From a virus, in IMG/VR virus record IMGVR_UViG_3300017917_004510, positions 1 to 34,029 of that record: a stretch of DNA of 34,029 nt; one strand, given 5' to 3'. Of this stretch, positions 12,000 to 21,672 are shown in pieces. A program made the position numbers and the translations under genes. The notes beneath the pieces were generated by a model that was given only the letters and a program-made list of their open reading frames with translations, was not told the DNA's origin and searched no databases. Each line of letters begins with the position of its first letter. Position 1 is the first letter of the stretch.

Positions 12000-13223
12000 A
12001 TGGCAACCAATTTAAAAGCTACTACCAAAGAAACTATCGAAGACTTTAATCAAGCTCGATTTAAAAATTTTGATATCAACAAATACAATTGGAGCTTACA
12101 CGAATATCCAGAAGGTCTTGGTACTTTGCCAGATTTACAACATTATGTAGCATTTTATGTTAACGTAAGAGAAAAAGCTATAGAAAGAAATCAAGATGCA
12201 TACAATACTTTCGGCAAGGGTGAGATTGCTGTAACAAGAACAACTGAAAAACTAACAGCAGACCAAATTTCTGGAAAAATAGGTGAGGTAGTAGGTATAC
12301 AAACAGCATTACTAAGCTTAGGTATAACAAGTGTTAATTCTATTTTTAAAAAATTAGAACCATCAAGTTCTCCCACTTTACCCAATGCCCGTACCGCAGG
12401 TGCTTCAGCAACGTCTAGAGTATTGCAAGGTATAGGTGGAATTTTTAAGGGAGCAGCTATTGCCGGATTAGCGGGCACAGCAGCCGGATATACGGCACAA
12501 ACTGCAGTTGATAACGTACCGATTCTAAAAACTACTTCATTTCTAAGACTAAAGGATGTGATAACTTTACACATAGAAGATCGTCCGACAGTAAAATATG
12601 GTATGAATTATGCTGAAGCAGATTTGGGATTGCTAGCAGGTTTAGTGGCTTCGGGTGCTGCAAGTATAGAAACTCTATCTAATCTTGAAAACTATAATTT
12701 AGATACTATTTCCAAAAGTGAAGGTGTAGCAGCTATACTTGCAACATTGGCCAAATTACCAGCAGCTGTCGGTGGAGGTAGAGCCCAAGACTTGTTGGGT
12801 GCGTCTGCAGGAGTAAATATCAATCCTTTTAGAGAAGCTTTATTTGAATCTATAGATTATAGAACATTCAATTTTAAATATAGATTTTTTCCAAAAACAG
12901 AAATAGAAACTAGAAATATACAAAATATAATTAACACTTTTAAATTTCATATGCATCCTGATTTATCATCAAGTAGATTATTTTTTATATACCCTTCAGA
13001 ATTCGAAATAGTTTATTATCATGTAGATCCAAAAACAGGTAAGAGTAGAGAAAATCCTTATCTTCATAGAATAGGCAATTGTGCTTTGACAGATATGGCA
13101 GTTGAATATGGCGGAGACACTTTCTCCACTTTTGATAACGGTGCACCAACACAGATTAATTTAACTTTGACATTTAGAGAGCTTGAACAACTTACAAAAC
13201 GAGAAATGAGGCAAGGATTCTAA
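12000..13223 (+). CDS. 48: Baseplate tail-tube cap gp48-like
   Basis: A 407-residue protein from ATG 12000 (MATNLKATTKET). The same frame extends upstream to 11943, but that part overlaps gp4 and the promoter boxes. The C-terminal part, YRFFPKTEIETRNIQNIINT, SSSRLFFIYPSEFEIVYYHV, LHRIGNCALTDMAVEYGGD and INLTLTFRELEQLTKREM, is the gp48 tube-cap pattern. The N-terminal and middle parts include an alanine/glycine-rich stretch (IFKGAAIAGLAGTAAGY), which might be a flexible or membrane-like insertion. In T4, gp48 and gp54 form the platform on which the tail tube starts. It overlaps gp53 by one base. Confidence 0.8.
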   Translation: MATNLKATTKETIEDFNQARFKNFDINKYNWSLHEYPEGLGTLPDLQHYVAFYVNVREKAIERNQDAYNTFGKGEIAVTRTTEKLTADQISGKIGEVVGIQTALLSLGITSVNSIFKKLEPSSSPTLPNARTAGASATSRVLQGIGGIFKGAAIAGLAGTAAGYTAQTAVDNVPILKTTSFLRLKDVITLHIEDRPTVKYGMNYAEADLGLLAGLVASGAASIETLSNLENYNLDTISKSEGVAAILATLAKLPAAVGGGRAQDLLGASAGVNINPFREALFESIDYRTFNFKYRFFPKTEIETRNIQNIINTFKFHMHPDLSSSRLFFIYPSEFEIVYYHVDPKTGKSRENPYLHRIGNCALTDMAVEYGGDTFSTFDNGAPTQINLTLTFRELEQLTKREMRQGF

Positions 13224-13810
13224 TGTATTTCAAATCTTTTCCTTTAACTATGTATAGTTTAGATGATTTGAATTCAGTTCAAGCTATACGAGATATTACT
13301 AGAAGAGTAGGATTTATTCAAGAATTTATAGCTAATAATTCCAATTATGATTTGTATGATATTAAAGACGAAGAAACACCGGAGATAGTTTCAGATTTAT
13401 TTTATGGTAGTCCATTGTTTCATTGGGTAATTATGCATGCCAATGATATAATTGATCCAAGATTTGATTGGCCACTATCACAGGCTAATCTTAAAAATTT
13501 TTGTATTCAAAAATATGGCGGCGAAAGTGAAATATATAAAACTAAATTATATACCAATGCCGAATCATATATAGTAAATAGTTATAGGGCTTTAGAAGAA
13601 TCATCTTTTACTGGTAATAAAGAAGAAGTTTTTTTCACTTTTGAGGAAGGTATAACTTTATTACTTAGAGATCCTCCAACACCCTTAACTGCTGTGTCAA
13701 GATTAGAATATGAAACGGCTATTAATGAATCTAAAAGAAGAATCAAAATACCAAAATCTAACATTATTCCTCTTATACAAAATAATTTTATTAGTCAAAT
13801 TAATAGATGA
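13223..13810 (+). CDS. 53: Baseplate wedge protein gp53
   Basis: A 195-residue protein, close to T4 gp53 (196 residues). YFKSFPLTMYSLDDLNSVQA, YDIKDEETPEIVSDLFYGSP and FHWVIMHANDIIDPRFDWPL match the LysM-like N-terminal gp53 domain (W-ANDIIDP-DWPL is the clearest signature). gp53 joins the wedges around the central hub in T4. It overlaps gp48 by one base and the following hub gene by four (ATGA). Confidence 0.9.
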   Translation: MYFKSFPLTMYSLDDLNSVQAIRDITRRVGFIQEFIANNSNYDLYDIKDEETPEIVSDLFYGSPLFHWVIMHANDIIDPRFDWPLSQANLKNFCIQKYGGESEIYKTKLYTNAESYIVNSYRALEESSFTGNKEEVFFTFEEGITLLLRDPPTPLTAVSRLEYETAINESKRRIKIPKSNIIPLIQNNFISQINR

Positions 13811-15156
13811 ATGATACTTTAGAGAGTTTGAATCACGCCGGTGACGTGATTGTAGAAGAATTGGTTTTATTTTCTTCCAATGGTCTATATGTAGATTTAA
13901 GAAATTTTTTTAGAGAATTAAGTATCTATGAATCTATTTTCGCCCCAGTTATGACTGGAAGTATTTTGATTGGTGACAATAGAAATTTAATAAAATACTT
14001 AACTATGACTGGGGATGAACATTTAACTGTAAAAGTTAAAACACCTGGTCTTAAATCGGAATTGACTATCACGAAAACTTTTAGAATTTACTCAATATCT
14101 GATAGAAAAATAATTGATCAAAGTACTCAAATTTATGTTTTAAATTTTATATCAATAGAAGGGTTTGTAAGTAATTTAGTCCCAATAAGAAAAGCATTTT
14201 CAGGTAAGGTATCAGAAATAGTTGCGAATATCTTTGATGACTACTTTACTAATGTAAGATACGTTACTACTGATGGGCAAAAGATAGAAAATTTAGGTAA
14301 AAGTCAATTAAATATCTTAGATGAAACTTCTAATAGTATAAAGTTTGTTAGTCCCGGATGGTCTCCAATAAAATGTTTTCAATGGCTCAGTTCAAAAGCA
14401 ATACCAAAGAGTGGTAAAGCCTGTAATTATTTGTTTTACGAAGGAAATAAATTTTTCTATTTTACTCCAGTAGAGACAATATTTAATCTAGGAGTCAACA
14501 TTTCCATAGGAATGTATAGATATTTTCCACCAGGAGTTATTGAATCTACAGACGCGGAGAAAAAATTATTCCAAATACAAAGTGTTAGAATGCTAACCGC
14601 TCTTAACAATTTAGAAAACATAACTAATGGATATTATGGTAGCAGAGTCATTGACTTAAATATAATGGATAAAGATTACTCGTATACTGATTATTTTTAT
14701 CCAGAAAAATTTAACGAATATACTCACTCAGCAGGTTCAGCCAACGAAGGAGCGAATCCTCTATTCCTTAATGGTGCGGTCGTGGCACCTCAAAATAATT
14801 TTAAATTAAATTTTGTACATCCCGGATTGCATACAGATGTGGAAGATAATTTTACTGAAAAAATATCAGAAATCTATGGTAATAGAGTATCAAATATTTT
14901 AAATTTGTCTAACTACAATTTAGAAATAGTTGTTCCAGGCAGAACTGATGTAGAAGCAGGCTCATTGATGTATATAGATTTGCCAGACACTGGACCTTTA
15001 GACGATAGTGATAAATCTGTAGATAATTTTGATCCCCTTATATCCGGGAATTATCTCATCACAAAAATTCACCACAAAATAACTGCACTTTCAAGACATA
15101 GTATGATTATGGAAGTAGCTAAAGACTCATTTACTTACACTACAGATGTTTACTAA
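13807..15156 (+). CDS. 27: Baseplate hub protein gp27-like
   Basis: A 449-residue protein. N-terminal ELVLFSSNGLYVDLRNFF, YESIFAPVMTGSILIGDN and TFRIYSISDRKIIDQSTQIY follow the hub layout in which two tube-like domains form a hexamer-like ring under the tail tube. The C-terminal part (YNLEIVVPGRTDVEAG, SGNYLITKIHHKIT) resembles the domain that holds the spike. It lies directly before gp5 (overlap of 11 nt), its partner in the T4 (gp27-gp5)3 complex, which supports the identification. Confidence 0.75.
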   Translation: MNDTLESLNHAGDVIVEELVLFSSNGLYVDLRNFFRELSIYESIFAPVMTGSILIGDNRNLIKYLTMTGDEHLTVKVKTPGLKSELTITKTFRIYSISDRKIIDQSTQIYVLNFISIEGFVSNLVPIRKAFSGKVSEIVANIFDDYFTNVRYVTTDGQKIENLGKSQLNILDETSNSIKFVSPGWSPIKCFQWLSSKAIPKSGKACNYLFYEGNKFFYFTPVETIFNLGVNISIGMYRYFPPGVIESTDAEKKLFQIQSVRMLTALNNLENITNGYYGSRVIDLNIMDKDYSYTDYFYPEKFNEYTHSAGSANEGANPLFLNGAVVAPQNNFKLNFVHPGLHTDVEDNFTEKISEIYGNRVSNILNLSNYNLEIVVPGRTDVEAGSLMYIDLPDTGPLDDSDKSVDNFDPLISGNYLITKIHHKITALSRHSMIMEVAKDSFTYTTDVY

Positions 15157-17767
15157 TAAACAGCCGAATAGTTTAAATTGGTGGGTAGGAGTCGTTGAGG
15201 ATAGAAACGATCCAGAAGAATTGGGTAGATGCCGAGTAAGAATTTTCGGTTTTCACACTGAGGATAAAAATATTCTTCCCACTAAAGATTTACCTTGGGC
15301 CTTGCCCCTTCAACCTATTACTTCCGCAGCTATATCTGGTAAAGGGACTGCTCCTGTAGGCATCTTAGAGGGTTCTTGGGTAGTCGGTTGGTTCTTAGAT
15401 GGTTCTGATATGCAGCAACCCATAATGATGGGTACCATAGGTGGCAAAAATAAATCGAATCCATTTGAGAAAGAAAGAAGAGTAGATAAACCAGAAAACA
15501 ATTATGTGACGTCTAGTGATGGCAAAATTGTAACAGATGGTTCAGGTGAACCTGTATTAGTATCAAGTGCAGTCAATACCGATCCTGCTACTAAAGATTA
15601 TATCACAAATAATCTTCCTCCATTAAGCACAGCTCAAATAAAAAAATTAATGGACGAAATCGGAAAATCAGAATCTTCATCTGTGCCCGGTGGTAAACAA
15701 AATTATAGAATAATTAATAGTAAGGGATATGTTGGGAAATATCAATTCGGATATGAGGCATTGGCTACCCTCGGGTATGTAAAACATTTTGGATTAGGTG
15801 ATTCGAGAAACAGGGACAACAGCAATTTAAATAATAATGAGCTTTGGTTGAATAAGAATGGGCTTAAATCTTTAGAAGATTTTTATAAAAATACTACTGT
15901 TCAAGAAAATATAATGTTTAAAAATCTTGAATATAGTTATAATTTTTTAAAGAAAAAGAATGTTATAAGCAATACTGATCCTCCAGAAAAAATAGCAGGG
16001 TTACTAAGTGCAGCACACTTGGGCGGGATAGGCGGTGCTTTACAATTGGCGACTAAAGGCATAACAGCTTCTGATGGTAGAAAAACTACACAGGATTATT
16101 ATTCTTTGGGTAGTAAAGCTCTAGGAGGAGATGCTACATTACCAACAGATTCTTTGATAACTGACATTTTTGATTACAATGTAGATAAGAATTCTCAACT
16201 ATTAAGTTTACAAGGATTTAAAGACCCAAATGCAGTGTATCCAAGACAAGAATATGCAGGTCAACCAGATACTAACAAATTAGCAAGAGGCGTAAAAGAT
16301 CATCCCTCCATTTCATTGAAAGATAATACAAGAGCAACTGAAGTAGGACTAGCCAATTCAAATAAAGTGTGGAGTCAACCCGCAAGTCCATTTGGTGGCG
16401 TATATCCTTATAATCAAGTATTAGAGACAGAAGCGGGGCATCTACTTGAATTTGATAATACTCCAAACGGTGAAAGAATAAATATTTACCATAAATCAGG
16501 AACATTTATTGAAATAGACGTCAATGGAAGCAGTGTTAGAAAAACTATTGGTGATAGATATGAAGTCATAGATAATAACGATTATATTTACGTCAGAGGT
16601 GCGCATAATTTAACCGTTGATGGTTCTACAAAAATTTATGTTAAAAATAATGCCGATATACAAGTTGTTGGTTCAACCAACATAATAGGCAATAACGATG
16701 TAAGTATAAAATCTGCAGGTATACTAAATCTAATAGGAGAATCTGTAAATATTTCTGCTAAAAAGGGATTCTCCATAGTTTCAGATGAACAGCTTAAAAT
16801 TCAAGGCAAAGAAGTTAATTTATTTTCGAAATCTAATAATTTAACTATAAAATCTAGTTCCAAATTAGTTTTACAAGGAACTGAGTCTACAAGTATTGAT
16901 GGCGGTTTTGAATTAAAAATGGATGCCAGTGTAGTAAAAACTAAGATGGGTTCTACGAAAATTCAAGAAATCAAAATCCCAGCTATAGACCCGCCTGAAA
17001 GAATAACCCCCGTCATTGTAGAAAAATCTCCTAAAAATGGTGTAGAAACTAATCAAACAACTTTTTTGCATGATGATCCTGAATCAGCAAATTCAAGTGC
17101 TGCGAAACAATTAAGAGACGATAAATTGCAAGAAGGATTGATAGAAGATGCAATATATAATGTTGCAGGCACAGATTCTGGTAACGGTTCTAAGCCTTCT
17201 TCTATTAGTAGTGCTGTCATATCTGCTAATTGCTCAGATTTTATTTCATTTGATAAACAAAATAATTTTCCAAAATCTATTAAATTATCTCTTAATTTCG
17301 TTCTAGGAAATTTTGTGACGGTAGACCCCTTGAAAGCTCAATTGGGATTAACTAGAGCAGATATAGTATGTAATATTAAATTTTTAGCAGAACAGATAGA
17401 ACTTATTAAGAAAAAGTATCCAGACGTAATTGTCACTTCTGGATTCAGAGAAGATGGAAAGCTTTTTTATAATAAAACTACAGGTAAAAACGAACCAAGA
17501 AGAGAACAGGATCATGGTAGGGGTATGGCAGCAGATCTTCAGTTTCCTGCATATTCCTATCCACAATATTTTACTATTGCAAAATGGATAAGAGATAACA
17601 TTCCTCACAAACAATTGCTATTAGAATTTGAACGAAGAGGTACTATAGTTATTTCTTGGATACATTTTGCCTTTGATAAATCTGGTACTACGTCAGCAAT
17701 GAAAACAGGAACTATGGTAAATCATGTTGTAACAGCCAAAAATCAGTTAGTAAATTATTTTGGATAA
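15146..17767 (+). CDS. 5: Baseplate spike gp5 with lysozyme-like and M15 peptidase-like domains
   Basis: An 873-residue spike. Residues 1-115 form the gp5 OB fold (NWWVGVVEDRNDPEELGRCR, SWVVGWFLDGSDMQQPIMMG). Residues 160-325 are a lysozyme/transglycosylase-like domain, with E176 in GKSESS as likely acid and GYVGKYQFGYEAL (194-206) around the substrate site. Residues 415-600 are short VNISAK/LTIKSS-type repeats of the triple-stranded beta-helix. Unlike T4 gp5, the protein continues with an M15-like D,D-peptidase domain (695-873): SGFR (765-768), HGRGMAAD (H790, D797), E827 and WIHFAF (H840), the zinc ligand and catalytic pattern of that family. The spike should therefore pierce the outer membrane and attack both glycan and peptide parts of peptidoglycan. 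It overlaps gp27 and lies 11 nt before gp25. Confidence 0.85.
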   Translation: MFTNKQPNSLNWWVGVVEDRNDPEELGRCRVRIFGFHTEDKNILPTKDLPWALPLQPITSAAISGKGTAPVGILEGSWVVGWFLDGSDMQQPIMMGTIGGKNKSNPFEKERRVDKPENNYVTSSDGKIVTDGSGEPVLVSSAVNTDPATKDYITNNLPPLSTAQIKKLMDEIGKSESSSVPGGKQNYRIINSKGYVGKYQFGYEALATLGYVKHFGLGDSRNRDNSNLNNNELWLNKNGLKSLEDFYKNTTVQENIMFKNLEYSYNFLKKKNVISNTDPPEKIAGLLSAAHLGGIGGALQLATKGITASDGRKTTQDYYSLGSKALGGDATLPTDSLITDIFDYNVDKNSQLLSLQGFKDPNAVYPRQEYAGQPDTNKLARGVKDHPSISLKDNTRATEVGLANSNKVWSQPASPFGGVYPYNQVLETEAGHLLEFDNTPNGERINIYHKSGTFIEIDVNGSSVRKTIGDRYEVIDNNDYIYVRGAHNLTVDGSTKIYVKNNADIQVVGSTNIIGNNDVSIKSAGILNLIGESVNISAKKGFSIVSDEQLKIQGKEVNLFSKSNNLTIKSSSKLVLQGTESTSIDGGFELKMDASVVKTKMGSTKIQEIKIPAIDPPERITPVIVEKSPKNGVETNQTTFLHDDPESANSSAAKQLRDDKLQEGLIEDAIYNVAGTDSGNGSKPSSISSAVISANCSDFISFDKQNNFPKSIKLSLNFVLGNFVTVDPLKAQLGLTRADIVCNIKFLAEQIELIKKKYPDVIVTSGFREDGKLFYNKTTGKNEPRREQDHGRGMAADLQFPAYSYPQYFTIAKWIRDNIPHKQLLLEFERRGTIVISWIHFAFDKSGTTSAMKTGTMVNHVVTAKNQLVNYFG

Positions 17768-17778
17768 TAAATATTTAA

Positions 17779-18180
17779 ATGGCAACCGTAAATAGAATAA
17801 TCAAAGAATTTTCAGACTTGGATTTGTTATTTCAAGCGCATCCCTACACAAGAGACGTAAATAGAAAATATAATATAGATGCTATAAAAGCATCAGTAAA
17901 AAATTTAGTTTTAACTAAAAATTATGAAAGACCTTTTCATCCAGAAATAGGTTCTCAGGTAACTCATATGATGTTTGAAAATTTTACGCCAGCAATAAAA
18001 AATGCTGCGGAAAAATCTATAATGACAACTATAGAAAGATTTGAGCCTAGAGTTAGATTGATCTCTGTAGAATTAATAGAAAAACAAGACACCAATGAAA
18101 TTTTAGTAGAAATAGTGTTCGCACCAAAAAATATAGATACGCCCATTACAATAACACAAACTTTAGGTAGATTAAGATAA
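17779..18180 (+). CDS. 25: Baseplate wedge gp25
   Basis: A 133-residue gp25-type protein, almost the length of T4 gp25 (132). FSDLDLLFQAHPYTRDVNRK, NLVLTKNYERPFHPEIGSQV and NFTPAIKNAAEKSIMTTIER are the defining segments. In T4, gp25 starts sheath polymerisation and sits in the wedge core with gp6 and gp53. Its stop overlaps the gp6 start (TAATG). An AATAAATA box ends 5 nt before the ATG; see findings. Confidence 0.93.
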   Translation: MATVNRIIKEFSDLDLLFQAHPYTRDVNRKYNIDAIKASVKNLVLTKNYERPFHPEIGSQVTHMMFENFTPAIKNAAEKSIMTTIERFEPRVRLISVELIEKQDTNEILVEIVFAPKNIDTPITITQTLGRLR

Positions 18181-20048
18181 TGGCAAATCTTAGAGTTTCG
18201 GAATTGGATTTTGATGACATAAAACAAAATCTTAAAACATTTTTAAGTACATATAGAGACGGAAACGGAGATCTTGTTTTCTCAGATTATGATTTTGAAG
18301 GCTCGGGATTATCTGTTTTATTAGATTTGTTATCATATAATACACATTATAATGCATATCTGTCCAATATGCTTATAAATGAGATGTTTTTAGATTCATC
18401 TGTAAAAAGATCATCAGCTGTTTCTATAGCAAAACACTTGGGGTATACTACAAGATCAGTAAGAGGATCAAGAGCCATTATTAGTTTTACAGTATCAAAT
18501 CCTACAGGATCTCCAACCTCACTGACTCTTGACAGATATACCCCATTTACAACTACAATTAATGGTTCACCTAGAACTTTTGTAAATATTGAAACTAAAA
18601 ATATTCAAAGAGTTTCCGATGCCTACACTTTCACAGATATTCAAATAGTAGAAGGTGTACCTTTAGAATTTGTTTTTAGAGTTAGAAATCCCGGATTATC
18701 TGAAAAATATGAAATACCGAATCCTGATGTAGATACCTCCACCATGTTGGTGACTGTGCAAAATTCCAACACTGATTTAACAACAGACACATTTACCTTG
18801 GCGGATGATTCTTTAGGATTGGATGGCACATCTAAAGTATACTTCTTAGAAGAAAATCCAACAGGATTATATCAAATAGTATTTGGTGATAATATTTTAG
18901 GTAAAAAACTAAGTCCCGGCAATCTTATTAAGGTACAGTATTTAATCAGTAGTGGTTCGTCAACAAACGTGTCAGGATTAATTAATCAATCCTTCAGTTC
19001 TTCAGCATTAGTCGGCGGCGGACAAATAACTGGTGTTACGGCATCTCAAAATTCAGCCTATGGTGCGGATAAAGAAACAATTACTGAAATTAAATTTAAC
19101 GCTCCCAAGTATAGATCATCACATAATAGAGCAGTAAACTATAACGACTACAAGGTGTTAATTGATTCATACAATCCGGGATTGATAGATTCGGTAGCAG
19201 TATGGGGCGGAGAGGATAATATCCCTAGAAAATATGGTAAAGTAATGATTGCTCTAAGTCCTGCTCAAGGATTATCTATCACCGAAAAAGTTCAAGATGA
19301 GATAACTGAATTTCTCAGGAATAAAAGAATATTATCAGTTAATCCTGAATATGTTAATCCAGAATATTTTTACGTTAATTTGGATATTAATGTAAAATAT
19401 GATTATAAAACTTTATCCATTACATCAGATGATTTAAAAAATCAAATCATACAAACTGTGGAGACATATTTTAACACAGATCTGAAAAAATTTGATAAAG
19501 ATTTTATCTATTCAAAACTATCTAAACTGATTGACAACACCAATCCGTCAATACTTGGCAACTTGATGTCTCTAAAAGTCCAAAAAAGATTAAAACCTAT
19601 ATTAAATACAAACAATCTACTATTAGGGAATAATAGTATAAAGTTTTATATAGGTATTATGCCTGGTAGTCTTAGTTCAACTAGATTTGCTTATCTAAAT
19701 GATTCTATAGTATATTCTGTCGTGTTAAATGACCTGCCCAATGACTCTACACCTAATTATACTGGTACTGGAATAGTAAGATTAGTTGATCCAACAACTT
19801 TAGAAATAGTAAATACCAATTATGGAACTATTAATTATGGAACAGGTGAAATAATAATTCCCGCACTCAATATCTATGGTTATTATGCTAACAGTTCTGA
19901 TCTTAGAATTTTAGTTCAACCACAGAATGATTTTTTAGATGTTGCAGTAAACTTCAATCAAATTATATTACTAGACGATAGTACTTTGGATGTTAATACT
20001 GGTAGTTCAGCAGGCCTTACAGTAAGTATGGTACCAATTAATGCCTAA
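18180..20048 (+). CDS. 6: Baseplate wedge gp6 (J-like)
   Basis: A 622-residue gp6 homologue (T4 gp6 is 660). DFDDIKQNLKTFLSTYRDGN, DYDFEGSGLSVLLDLLSYNT and HYNAYLSNMLINEMFLDSSV form the N-terminal J-like signature. The later KAPKYRSSHNRAVNYNDYKV-like region (FNAPKYRSSHNRAVNYNDYK) and DEITEFLRNKRILSVNPEYV belong to the core beta fold. gp6 dimers form the ring that opens on sheath contraction. It overlaps the following gp7-like gene by 8 nt. Confidence 0.93.
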   Translation: MANLRVSELDFDDIKQNLKTFLSTYRDGNGDLVFSDYDFEGSGLSVLLDLLSYNTHYNAYLSNMLINEMFLDSSVKRSSAVSIAKHLGYTTRSVRGSRAIISFTVSNPTGSPTSLTLDRYTPFTTTINGSPRTFVNIETKNIQRVSDAYTFTDIQIVEGVPLEFVFRVRNPGLSEKYEIPNPDVDTSTMLVTVQNSNTDLTTDTFTLADDSLGLDGTSKVYFLEENPTGLYQIVFGDNILGKKLSPGNLIKVQYLISSGSSTNVSGLINQSFSSSALVGGGQITGVTASQNSAYGADKETITEIKFNAPKYRSSHNRAVNYNDYKVLIDSYNPGLIDSVAVWGGEDNIPRKYGKVMIALSPAQGLSITEKVQDEITEFLRNKRILSVNPEYVNPEYFYVNLDINVKYDYKTLSITSDDLKNQIIQTVETYFNTDLKKFDKDFIYSKLSKLIDNTNPSILGNLMSLKVQKRLKPILNTNNLLLGNNSIKFYIGIMPGSLSSTRFAYLNDSIVYSVVLNDLPNDSTPNYTGTGIVRLVDPTTLEIVNTNYGTINYGTGEIIIPALNIYGYYANSSDLRILVQPQNDFLDVAVNFNQIILLDDSTLDVNTGSSAGLTVSMVPINA

Positions 20049-21657
20049 ACTTTATAGTAACACTTCATCTTTAGTTGCAGGACAATTACCAGATTACATA
20101 AAAGGAGATTATATTTCCTATGTATCTGGTAGTAATATAACAAATGCTGACTATTCTAAATTTATTCAATTCGTAGAAGCTTATTATAAATTTTTAGAAA
20201 AAGAAACGAATCCCACAGAAGTATTGCAAAATGCAAAAGAATACGCTGATGTAGAAACAACTTTAGATACGGCTAACGTCTCACTAGTAGAATCATTTTT
20301 TAAGAATTATGGTAATGATATACCTAGAAATTTAATAACTAATAACAAGAGTTTTGTAAAATTTTTTAAAGATATATACAAAACAAAAGGAAGTGAAGAA
20401 GCTGCTAAATTATTATTCAGAGTTTTATATAACACTAATGTAGAATTCCTTTATCCTGGCAATTTTGTACTAAAAACATCAGATGGTAGATGGGTTAGGC
20501 AAAAGACATTATTAGTAACGCCTGTTAATAATTCAAATCTATATCAGTTAATAAATACCACGGTTACAGGTCAGGACTCAAAAGCTACTGCTAAAGTATC
20601 TGATGTTTTAAAAATTCTTAAAACTAATAGATTTTTTAGTTCTACTGCAATAGTAAATTCTGATGTAGAATTTTATGAATTAACTTTAGAAGGTCTCGAA
20701 GGAAATTTTAAAAGAGAAACAATAGTTTCTTCATATTCTTCAAATATTAAAGCCAATACAAATTATCAATTAGTTGGTGTGGATATACTGGACGGGGGAG
20801 CAGGTTATACTCTTGATAATAGTATAAATTACAGTGGCTCGATTTTAAAAATATCTAAAATAGATGAACGTGGTAGTATTAAAAATGTTTCAGTAGTTGA
20901 TACTGGAGTATATTTTGTTGATCCTTCTATCACTGATAGTTTTACTCAATCATTTTTATCTATTGGACTATCTACTTCCAATAAACTAATTACAGGTAAT
21001 GTGAAAATTACTGGTAGAAATGGAACATTTGAATCAAATGTATATCACAAACTTAAAAAACAAGATACTATAATATTAAACTATTTTGGCAATACTAATT
21101 CCAATTTAAATAATGTGTCTAATTCTACAGTAGTATCTAAAATATTAGACGATAATAGATTTAGTTTTTATTTAGATATCTCTGCTAATACAAATCTTAA
21201 GTCTAATGTTTTGATAAGTAAACCAGCTAGTCTAAATGCTAATCTAGGTATAGTAAAAATTAGTGATGGATATTATATAAACAATAAGGGAAGATTATCG
21301 GATAGTTATTATTTACAAGGATCTTTAGTAGATGCGCCTGATCCAAGTATACTATATTATCAACCCTTTTCATATGTTATACGAAGTGAACAATCCACAT
21401 TCAAATGGAGGGAAACGGTTAAATCAACTATCCATCCTTCTGGGGTTGAAGTATTTGGTGATGTTTTATCTATCAAAGATACCAGTATAGTAATAAAAGA
21501 AACTGGTAAATCTGAAATACAAGATTATTTAGGATTGACTGCTGATTACGAAAATCTAGAAATAACTGCGGATGGTACTTATTATACTATACCAAAAACT
21601 GGTTACAAAATTCCAATTAATGCAGATACCGTTATTTTAATATTCGGATACTTATAA
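20041..21657 (+). CDS. Baseplate wedge protein, gp7-position
   Basis: A 538-residue protein between gp6 and gp8, where T4 places gp7 (1032 residues), so it is about half the T4 length. N-terminal YISYVSGSNITNADYSKFIQ, FVEAYYKFLEKETNPTEVLQ and SFVKFFKDIYKTKGSEEAAK are conserved-looking helical parts typical for the cyanophage-type gp7. The rest is Asn/Ser-rich beta structure, as in wedge proteins. The identification rests mainly on position. No enzyme motif is seen. Confidence 0.55.
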   Translation: MPKLYSNTSSLVAGQLPDYIKGDYISYVSGSNITNADYSKFIQFVEAYYKFLEKETNPTEVLQNAKEYADVETTLDTANVSLVESFFKNYGNDIPRNLITNNKSFVKFFKDIYKTKGSEEAAKLLFRVLYNTNVEFLYPGNFVLKTSDGRWVRQKTLLVTPVNNSNLYQLINTTVTGQDSKATAKVSDVLKILKTNRFFSSTAIVNSDVEFYELTLEGLEGNFKRETIVSSYSSNIKANTNYQLVGVDILDGGAGYTLDNSINYSGSILKISKIDERGSIKNVSVVDTGVYFVDPSITDSFTQSFLSIGLSTSNKLITGNVKITGRNGTFESNVYHKLKKQDTIILNYFGNTNSNLNNVSNSTVVSKILDDNRFSFYLDISANTNLKSNVLISKPASLNANLGIVKISDGYYINNKGRLSDSYYLQGSLVDAPDPSILYYQPFSYVIRSEQSTFKWRETVKSTIHPSGVEVFGDVLSIKDTSIVIKETGKSEIQDYLGLTADYENLEITADGTYYTIPKTGYKIPINADTVILIFGYL

Positions 21658-21672
21658 TAAATATTATTTAAG

